A stretch of DNA of 10,232 nt from UBA1161 sp049520395. Lineage in GTDB: Bacteria; Planctomycetota; Phycisphaerae; Tepidisphaerales; Tepidisphaeraceae. Below, in pieces: positions 6,313-10,232 of the stretch. The notes beneath the pieces are model-generated. The model made no database searches. It worked only from the letters and a program-made list of their open reading frames with translations, and was not told the DNA's origin. The translations under genes and the position numbers were made by a program. The stretch covers positions 1-10,232 of the forward strand of contig JBEKPV010000122.1 of the NCBI GenBank assembly GCA_049520395.1, read 5' to 3'. How positions within the stretch are numbered: position 1 is the first letter of the stretch; every line of letters starts with the position of its first letter.

Positions 6313-6902
6313 TGCACACCGCAGCCGTACGGATGCGTCTCCGGAACACTGACCGGCTTGCCGGCCAGAATTTCATCCAGCGCTTGCTGCACGTAATTCA
6401 CCTTACCGCTGGTCAGGCTTCCATCCGGATCGTTGTCGATGGCCCCTTTGTAAAGGAGGGTGCCGTCGGTTCCGACGATGAACATCTCCGGCGTGTTGGT
6501 CGCGTGATACGCCTTACCCACGTCGGTCTGTACGTCGTTGAGAATTGGATAGCTGATATTCTGCTCGACGGCCCACTGCTTGTCGGCATCATTGCTGGCG
6601 TCGGCGCTGGAATTGATCGCGATCCAGACAACGTTCTTGGGTTGGTAATCACCGGCCAGCGTCTGCATGGTCTTGGCACGGTAAACCCTCTGCACGAACG
6701 GGCAATTCGGATTGGTCCATTCCAGCACCGTGATTTTGCCCGAGGAATCGCTCAGGCTCACATCCTTGCCGTTCTGGTCCTGAAGCGTGAATCCCGGCGC
6801 TTTGCCGCCGATTTCAACGCCGGCCGGCTGATCGGCCCAGGAATGAATAACCAAAGCCAGTGAGGTCACCGCCATGACCAGCAACAAACCCGCTTTTCGC
6901 AT
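6300..6902 (-). CDS. Secreted redoxin (AhpC/TSA, thioredoxin-fold) protein
   Basis: A 200-residue exported protein. The N-terminus MRKAGLLLVMAVTSLALVIH with SWA-D is a signal peptide, cut at about residue 23. The mature part has the redoxin fold: GGKAPGFTLQDQNGKDVSLS at 32-51, the active-site region LEWTNPNCPFV at 60-70, and the cis-proline loop NTPEMFIVGTDGTLLYKGAI at 136-155. The active site is CPFV, so C67 has no partner in the usual CxxC. The only other cysteine of the mature protein is C194 in the C-terminal PYGCGVHY motif, which I recall as conserved in this redoxin group in Planctomycetes and Verrucomicrobia. The GGAGG at complement 6908-6912, five bases before the ATG, supports the start. 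It is the second gene of a unit with the DsbD-like gene, 33 bases downstream of it. Likely a periplasmic thiol reductase or peroxidase; electron donor unknown. Confidence 0.88.
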   Translation of the reverse strand: MRKAGLLLVMAVTSLALVIHSWADQPAGVEIGGKAPGFTLQDQNGKDVSLSDSSGKITVLEWTNPNCPFVQRVYRAKTMQTLAGDYQPKNVVWIAINSSADASNDADKQWAVEQNISYPILNDVQTDVGKAYHATNTPEMFIVGTDGTLLYKGAIDNDPDGSLTSGKVNYVQQALDEILAGKPVSVPETHPYGCGVHYRD

Positions 6903-6907
6903 GAGAG

Positions 6908-6912
6908 CCTCC
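6908..6912 (-). promoter_or_regulatory. Shine-Dalgarno site of the redoxin gene
   Basis: GGAGG on the minus strand, five bases before the ATG at 6902. It fixes the start at the signal peptide methionine and is one of the few clear ribosome sites in the window. Confidence 0.7.
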
Positions 6913-6935
6913 GTTTTCTAGAGATAAATTTCCGC

Positions 6936-7796
6936 CTAGCTGGAACTGCCCGGGATAAAGACGGGGACGATCACGCCGCGCCGCTCTCCGGACTGATTTT
7001 CGTAGCCGACCACCGCCTGAAGTTTTTGACCAGCCGTTTTTCCCGCCATGGTTTCAACCGTGAAGGTGATCCAGGTCGTCGCGGCGGTCGATTTTACCTG
7101 CACCGGCCCGATGTTGTACACGTCGTTTAATTCCGGCAAAAACTGGACGGAAGCCGGGACCGCCCCTTTCCAGTCGATCCGCACTTCCATCGCCTTGGGC
7201 GAGCCGGAAGCTCCCGGCGAGCCGCTGCAATTGACCGCCGCCACGTCCGCCGATTGCGAAACGTCCACCGGAGCCTGCCGCGCCCAGTCGTCGAAAAGAT
7301 CGGTGTTGGCCGGCGAAGAGGCCTGCGAAGCCGGCAGCACGATCGAATCCGCCCCTTTGCCGGGAATGCATTCATCGGAGCAAACCAGCCACGAGACCGC
7401 CAACCCGAATTTTCCCGAAAAATCCCCCGGCAACTGGCTCGGAGGAGTCACCAGCGCGGTAATGAGAACCGAATTCTCATATCCCAGCAGAGAAATATTC
7501 CCCGGCTCGTCCATTCGCACCGGCGTCGGAAATTGCACCGAGCCAACGGCAAATCCATCGGGCGCACTGAATGTGACTTTGGTAGGAAGCCCGGCGTCCC
7601 CCGGATTGGTCCAGTAGACATGCCAACCGGGATCGATCGAAAGGCGCACGCCGATCCGGAAAGGTTTACCCGGAGTGACGGCCGACACATCCGCCAGCAT
7701 CTGGTAATGCACGTGCTGCACCGTTTGCGCCGGTGCGCTCACCGCCATCCCCAGCAGCATGGCCGCCAGGGCTACGAACCTCCATTGAACCCGCAT
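6936..7796 (-). CDS. Secreted stand-alone DsbD N-terminal-type domain protein
   Basis: A 286-residue exported protein. Residues 1-23 (MRVQWRFVALAAMLLGMAVS, then APA-Q) form a signal peptide. The rest matches the protein-disulfide reductase DsbD N-terminal domain family: IDPGWHVYWTNPGDAGLPT at 54-72 and the cysteine motif VSWLVCSDECIPGKG at 134-148 with C139 and C143, the pair that in this family carries thiol-disulfide exchange. In full DsbD this domain is followed by eight membrane helices and a thioredoxin domain; neither is present here, and the gene ends after an IgG-like C-terminal beta region (VVGYENQSGERRGVIVPVF at 262-280). C190 is an extra cysteine. It is the first gene of a unit with the redoxin, suggesting the two exchange electrons outside the cytoplasmic membrane. 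No Shine-Dalgarno site is visible at the ATG. The membrane electron donor must be encoded elsewhere. Confidence 0.85.
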   Translation of the reverse strand: MRVQWRFVALAAMLLGMAVSAPAQTVQHVHYQMLADVSAVTPGKPFRIGVRLSIDPGWHVYWTNPGDAGLPTKVTFSAPDGFAVGSVQFPTPVRMDEPGNISLLGYENSVLITALVTPPSQLPGDFSGKFGLAVSWLVCSDECIPGKGADSIVLPASQASSPANTDLFDDWARQAPVDVSQSADVAAVNCSGSPGASGSPKAMEVRIDWKGAVPASVQFLPELNDVYNIGPVQVKSTAATTWITFTVETMAGKTAGQKLQAVVGYENQSGERRGVIVPVFIPGSSS

Positions 7797-7802
7797 AACG
7801 GT

Positions 7803-7808
7803 ATCTTA
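7803..7808 (-). promoter_or_regulatory. Weak -10-like box before the DsbD-domain gene
   Basis: TAAGAT on the minus strand (four of six) lies six bases before the ATG at 7796. A start from it would fall at the start codon itself, that is, a leaderless message. No -35 box is evident; the call is weak by itself and gains only from the similar arrangement at trmL and gmhB. Confidence 0.22.
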
Positions 7809-7836
7809 GCCCCGCCCCGGGCGATGGGAGGGCAAA

Positions 7837-7865
7837 TTGAAAAACTTTCATATAAAACTTACAAT
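7837..7865 (+). promoter_or_regulatory. Sigma70-type promoter of the HNH endonuclease gene
   Basis: TTGAAA at 7837-7842 (-35, four of six to TTGACA at least) and TACAAT at 7860-7865 (-10, five of six) stand 17 bases apart, in an AT-rich island inside G+C-rich DNA. Transcription would start near 7872 and give a leader of about 33 bases before the ATG at 7905. This is the best promoter in the window and it decides the start of the downstream gene against the in-frame ATG at 7824, which lies upstream of it. Confidence 0.7.
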
Positions 7866-7904
7866 TACCGGACATCATGGTTGTGGGCTTTTTGCCAGGG
7901 AATC

Positions 7905-8585
7905 ATGAACTTCGATCGCACGCCTAATTCCTTACCCTCCAGCGGCCTAGCCGCCTCGGCGCTCAACGCCAACGTTCTAGTCCTCAATCGCTTATATCAG
8001 GCCATCCGGGTGGTGAATGTCCGCCGCGCTTTTTCCATGCTCTGCCGGGAAATGGCCGAGGTCATCCACATCGAAGTCGACGGCCAGGGCCAGAGCCGCT
8101 GGCAGAATTTCGATTTCGAAGGCTGGCGCGAGATCAGCCAGTTAAAGGCGGAATTCGAGCCGCAGGATTACGACTGGATTCACACCGTCCGTTTCCAGAT
8201 CGCGGTGCCGCGCATCATCCGCCTGCTCGCCTACGACAAGCTGCCGAGGCAGGACGTGAAATTCAATCGGCGGAATATTTACGCCCGCGACGGCAGCCGC
8301 TGCCAATACTGCGGCAAGCGCACGCCGACGACGGAATTATCCCTCGACCATGTCGTCCCCAAGAGCCAGGGCGGCCGCAGCGTTTGGGAAAACGTGGTCT
8401 GTTGCTGCGTAAAATGCAACGTAAAAAAAGGCGGCCGCACCCCCGAACAGGCGCACATGCACCTGATCGTCAAACCCGTCAAGCCGCGCCGCAGCCCGGT
8501 CATCAATATCCGCCTGGCCGACGAACGGTATTCCAGCTGGAAACAGTTTTTGGATACGGCTTACTGGACTGTGGAATTGAAGTGA
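7905..8585 (+). CDS. HNH endonuclease family protein
   Basis: A 226-residue predicted nuclease of the HNH family. The C-terminal half holds the zinc-ribbon HNH fold: RCQYCGKRTPTTELSLDHVV at 132-151 with C133, C136 and the metal-binding D148-H149, then GGRSVWENVVCCCVKCNVKK at 156-175 with N163 and the second cysteine pair C168 and C171. The N-terminal part (ANVLVLNRLYQAIRVVNVRR at 22-41, then an acidic and aromatic stretch) is the conserved front half of a chromosomal HNH group common in Cyanobacteria and Planctomycetes; its role is not established. The reading frame is open far upstream, but the promoter at 7837-7865 and the AGGGA before 7905 favour this start. No phage or intein sequence flanks it, so a housekeeping role is likelier than a homing one. 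Ends before a long hairpin element. Confidence 0.88.
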   Translation: MNFDRTPNSLPSSGLAASALNANVLVLNRLYQAIRVVNVRRAFSMLCREMAEVIHIEVDGQGQSRWQNFDFEGWREISQLKAEFEPQDYDWIHTVRFQIAVPRIIRLLAYDKLPRQDVKFNRRNIYARDGSRCQYCGKRTPTTELSLDHVVPKSQGGRSVWENVVCCCVKCNVKKGGRTPEQAHMHLIVKPVKPRRSPVINIRLADERYSSWKQFLDTAYWTVELK

Positions 8586-8616
8586 TCTCGATCGATCTTC
8601 TTCATCAAAATCAAAT

Positions 8617-8686
8617 TTCTTCGCGTCCTTCGTGCCTTCGCGTTAAAAAAATTGATTTACCGCGAAGGGACGAAGGACGCGAAGAA
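8617..8686. repeat. Long near-perfect inverted repeat between convergent genes
   Basis: Arms of 26 bases at 8617-8642 and 8661-8686 are reverse complements except for one G-G mismatch (8634 opposite 8669). Four further inner pairs (8644-8647 with 8656-8659) close an eight-base loop. Each arm is itself built from repeated CTTCG/CCTTCGCG units. It lies in the 138-base gap between the ends of two convergent genes, where it could end transcription from both sides or act as an mRNA 3' stabiliser. Arm sequences of this CTTCGCGTCCTTCG kind recur, to my recollection, in many Planctomycetes, Verrucomicrobia and environmental genomes, so this is probably a dispersed repetitive palindrome. I see no second copy here. 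The remaining bases of the gap (8586-8616, 8687-8723) hold nothing else I recognise. Confidence 0.85.
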
Positions 8687-8723
8687 GAAATCAATTTCAA
8701 ATTGGCCGGATGCGCCAGCCGGT

Positions 8724-9359
8724 TCATTTCACCGGCGCCGTTGTCGGCTTCTTATCCACGGCCCGCCACAGATACCAACTCGCAATCGTCCGGTGCGGAC
8801 GCCACGCCTCGGCCACCTTGATCATCTGCCGCGCCGTCGGCGTGTTCCTCATCCCGTACGCCTGCTTCACGGCGTTTCGCAAACCGAAATCCCCCACCGG
8901 CCAGACATCCGGCCGATTGAGCACAAAAATCAAAAACATCTCCGCGGTCCAGCGGCCGATGCCGTTGACGGCCGTCAGCGCTTCGATCACTTCCTCGTCG
9001 CTTCGCCGGTGCAGATTCCTGGGAACGCGACCGTCCAGAAAATGATTGGCCAGATCGATGAGATATTTTTTCTTCTGCCGCGACAGGCCGCAGGCTTGGG
9101 GGATTTCCGGACCGCTCAGAAGTTCCAAAACCCGCCGCGGCGTGGGCCGCTGGCGCGGGAAGCAGGCGCAGAACCGCAGGAAAAGAACTCGCGCCACCTG
9201 CGCGGAGATTTGCTGCGAGTAAATCGCCCGGCAAAGCAGCACGAAATGATCCCGCCGCGGCTTCAGCGTGCAGGGACCGGCTTGGGCCCGGATGCGCTTC
9301 AGCACCGGATCGCGGCAAACATGCCTTTCAGCGGCCGACCAGGAGGGTTTCTTCTTCAT
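8724..9359 (-). CDS. DNA-3-methyladenine glycosylase, AlkA-like HhH-GPD family
   Basis: A 211-residue base-excision repair enzyme that removes alkylated purines by cleaving the glycosidic bond. The helix-hairpin-helix is LTAVNGIGRWTAEMFLIFVL at 128-147 (VNGIG hairpin), followed by the catalytic aspartate D157 in WPVGDFGLRNAV at 153-164. IYSQQISAQVA at 46-56 is the family's first conserved helix, and AWRPHRTIASWYLWRAVD at 185-202 is the usual AlkA-type end. It is shorter than E. coli AlkA (282), lacking the N-terminal TBP-like domain, as in many bacterial and archaeal AlkA-like enzymes. There is no iron-sulfur cluster motif after the GPD domain, which argues against an Nth/MutY relative. No Shine-Dalgarno site is seen at the ATG. 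It stands alone, divergent from the next gene and convergent with the HNH gene. Confidence 0.92.
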   Translation of the reverse strand: MKKKPSWSAAERHVCRDPVLKRIRAQAGPCTLKPRRDHFVLLCRAIYSQQISAQVARVLFLRFCACFPRQRPTPRRVLELLSGPEIPQACGLSRQKKKYLIDLANHFLDGRVPRNLHRRSDEEVIEALTAVNGIGRWTAEMFLIFVLNRPDVWPVGDFGLRNAVKQAYGMRNTPTARQMIKVAEAWRPHRTIASWYLWRAVDKKPTTAPVK

Positions 9360-9372
9360 GGGCGCAGGCGCA

Positions 9373-9401
9373 TGGACGCAGATGGGCCGACACCTTACAA
9401 T
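9373..9401 (+). promoter_or_regulatory. Candidate promoter of the two-repeat hypothetical protein
   Basis: TGGACG at 9373-9378 (four of six to the -35 consensus) and TACAAT at 9396-9401 (five of six) are separated by 17 bases. A start near 9408 would leave a leader of about 29 bases carrying the AAGGAG ribosome site. The same TTACAAT core occurs in the HNH promoter. Confidence 0.5.
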
Positions 9402-9425
9402 CGTTGCGTCCCAAACGCACGTGCG

Positions 9426-9431
9426 AAGGAG
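9426..9431 (+). promoter_or_regulatory. Shine-Dalgarno site of the two-repeat hypothetical protein
   Basis: AAGGAG five bases before the ATG at 9437. It selects this start over the in-frame ATG at 9404, which lies close to the -10 box and has no ribosome site. Confidence 0.75.
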
Positions 9432-9436
9432 TCTCC

Positions 9437-9913
9437 ATGCGTCCGCCGATTAAATTGAGCGCCATCGATCAGGAACATCTTCAGGAGTTATACAACGAGG
9501 CGGGCTTCGCCAGGGACGAGTTGCCGTACACCTCAGCCTTCGACGCGATCTGCCAGGGATTTCAGGACCGCACCTTCAAGAACGCGCATCCGGAGCAGGT
9601 TTACGCCGCTCTGCTGAAATATGTCCGCAGCGGCTCCCACCCCGCCCAGCCGCCGATCGAATCGACCCTGACGGAGGAACAGCTCAAGAAATTGAAGGAC
9701 CTTCTGCCGCGCCACGCCAAGGGGGGCAAGGTATTGCCCTATGGCGATGAGTTTGAAGCCGCGCAAAAGGAATTCAACAAATTCGCCAACCTATCCCTCG
9801 ATGGCGGCGAGTTTTGGCGTGCGATCATCCGCTCCCAAGGTCCCAAGCGCCGCCCGCCCAAGCGCGTGAAAGTAACGGCCCCGGCGATCGAAGAGGATGA
9901 TGAAATCGAGTAG
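9437..9913 (+). CDS. Conserved-looking protein of unknown function with two tandem LPYxxxF repeats
   Basis: I cannot assign a function. The 158-residue protein has no signal peptide or membrane helix and is rich in charged residues. It contains two copies of one unit: residues 10-66 (a leucine-spaced helix, then ELPYTSAFDAICQGF, ending VYAALLKYVRSG) and residues 78-135 (TEEQLKKLKDLL, then VLPYGDEFEAAQKEF, ending FWRAIIRSQG). Shared positions are LPY at 29-31 and 100-102, the Phe four residues later, a second Phe, an aromatic-x-A pair, and a final RSxG or RSG. I recall similar LPYTxxF modules in planctomycete proteins. A basic stretch (GPKRRPPKRVKV at 135-146) is followed by an acidic end (EEDDEIE), a pattern compatible with nucleic-acid or protein binding, which is inference. 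The start rests on AAGGAG at 9426-9431. Confidence 0.8.
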   Translation: MRPPIKLSAIDQEHLQELYNEAGFARDELPYTSAFDAICQGFQDRTFKNAHPEQVYAALLKYVRSGSHPAQPPIESTLTEEQLKKLKDLLPRHAKGGKVLPYGDEFEAAQKEFNKFANLSLDGGEFWRAIIRSQGPKRRPPKRVKVTAPAIEEDDEIE

Positions 9914-9919
9914 AAATCG

Positions 9920-9932
9920 GCCGCGATGCGGC
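9920..9932. terminator. Short hairpin after the two-repeat gene
   Basis: GCCGC and GCGGC pair over a three-base GAT loop seven bases after the stop codon. Only two T residues follow on the plus strand, so it is a poor intrinsic terminator; it may only stabilise the message end. The rest of the convergent gap to 10026 shows nothing I recognise. Confidence 0.25.
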
Positions 9933-10026
9933 TTGCCGGAATTGGGTTGAGGCTTTGGCCCAGAACTCTGAGTTTTCTGCGGGATCTGGGGCAACGAAGC
10001 GACTTGGGGGCAGCAAATCCGGCGCT

Positions 10027-10232
10027 TCAATCATGCTTGGGCGGTGGGAGTTCCTTAAATTGCTTGGCCGCTTTTTTCAGGCTTTTTCGCGTATCGGCAA
10101 TATCCTTTGCGAGGGGAAGATTTTCCGGCTTCGTGTTGCTCAATTCCTCCATCGTTTTGCGGACTTTTTTACCAACGTCATGGGCCGCTATCTCGCAGGC
10201 CCTTTGGCCGCGAATTGATTCATTTTTGATCT
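10027..10232 (-). CDS. 3' part of an unknown lysine-rich gene, cut by the window edge
   Basis: A minus-strand frame is open from the right edge to a TGA at 10027-10029, encoding at least 67 residues of the C-terminus. The sequence is helix-like and strongly charged: KKVRKTMEELSNTKPENLP, then LAKDIADTRKSLKKAAKQF, ending KELPPPKHD. Such alternation of Lys, Glu and Leu is what real coding sequence gives, whereas the overlapping plus-strand frame (9955-10218) reads as a Phe/Arg/Gly-rich shadow. The first in-frame ATG (10158 on the minus strand) would give only 44 residues, so the gene most likely begins beyond the edge. I do not recognise the family; a coiled-coil or small DNA-associated protein is possible but unproven. 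Confidence 0.55.
   Translation of the reverse strand, partial: IKNESIRGQRACEIAAHDVGKKVRKTMEELSNTKPENLPLAKDIADTRKSLKKAAKQFKELPPPKHD

Noticed and set aside
6312..6863. Plus-strand frame antisense to the redoxin gene
   Set aside because: The minus strand encodes a signal peptide and a full redoxin fold with a good GGAGG site; the plus frame shows no motif.
7254..7904. Upstream extension of the HNH endonuclease frame
   Set aside because: The frame is open to 7254 but overlaps the DsbD-domain gene antisense and reads as Arg/His/Pro-rich. The promoter at 7837-7865 and conserved family start favour 7905.
7905..8585. HNH gene as a homing endonuclease, restriction enzyme or defence gene
   Set aside because: No intron, intein, methyltransferase or phage gene adjoins it, and the front half resembles a widespread chromosomal HNH group.
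9955..10218. Plus-strand 87-codon frame near the right end
   Set aside because: Composition is Phe/Arg/Gly-rich with no ribosome site, and a better coding frame runs on the opposite strand.

Overview
The window is a gene-dense stretch of a G+C-rich bacterial chromosome with ten complete protein genes and one cut by the right edge. I see no tRNA, rRNA, CRISPR, insertion sequence or phage gene. The gene content (a Planctomycetes-style HNH endonuclease, a secreted redoxin with a CPFV motif, a small protein built on an LPYxxxF repeat) and the frequent lack of Shine-Dalgarno sites suggest a planctomycete, perhaps Phycisphaerae. This is inference from family resemblance and was not tested.

Layout. 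Complement 18-1145: proB, glutamate 5-kinase with a PUA domain. It diverges from a five-gene plus-strand run (1217-6312): trmL-type tRNA 2'-O-methyltransferase, pterin-4a-carbinolamine dehydratase, a NuoL-like and a NuoM-like membrane protein, and a GmhB-like HAD phosphatase. Gaps are -4, 11, 37 and 36 bases, so the run looks like one operon, although gmhB may have its own start-proximal promoter. The run converges, with a 13-base overlap, on a two-gene minus-strand unit (7796-6300): a secreted stand-alone DsbD N-terminal-type domain followed by a secreted redoxin. A strong promoter in the divergent gap drives an HNH endonuclease (7905-8585). This converges on an AlkA-like DNA glycosylase (complement 8724-9359) across a long, nearly perfect hairpin element (8617-8686). 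The right end holds a two-repeat protein of unknown function (9437-9913) and the 3' part of an unknown lysine-rich gene (complement 10027 to the edge).

Most unusual point. The NuoL/NuoM pair lies apart from any other complex I gene in view. When set against E. coli NuoL and NuoM recalled from memory, it has lost most of the charged residues of the proton channels. In the NuoM-like protein Glu144, His159, Lys234, Lys265, His322, His348 and Glu407 correspond to Gln, Ala, Arg, Ser, Gln, Trp and Gln. In the NuoL-like protein Glu144, His254, His334 and Lys399 all correspond to Gln, while Asp178, Lys229, His338 and Lys342 are kept. The NuoL-like protein also stops before the last membrane helix that anchors the lateral helix, and has an enlarged hydrophilic loop. 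The reading frames are intact, so these look like maintained proteins that no longer pump protons in the usual way.

The other genes are mostly housekeeping: proline synthesis, tRNA wobble modification, pterin recycling, heptose or sugar phosphate metabolism, envelope thiol chemistry and alkylation repair.
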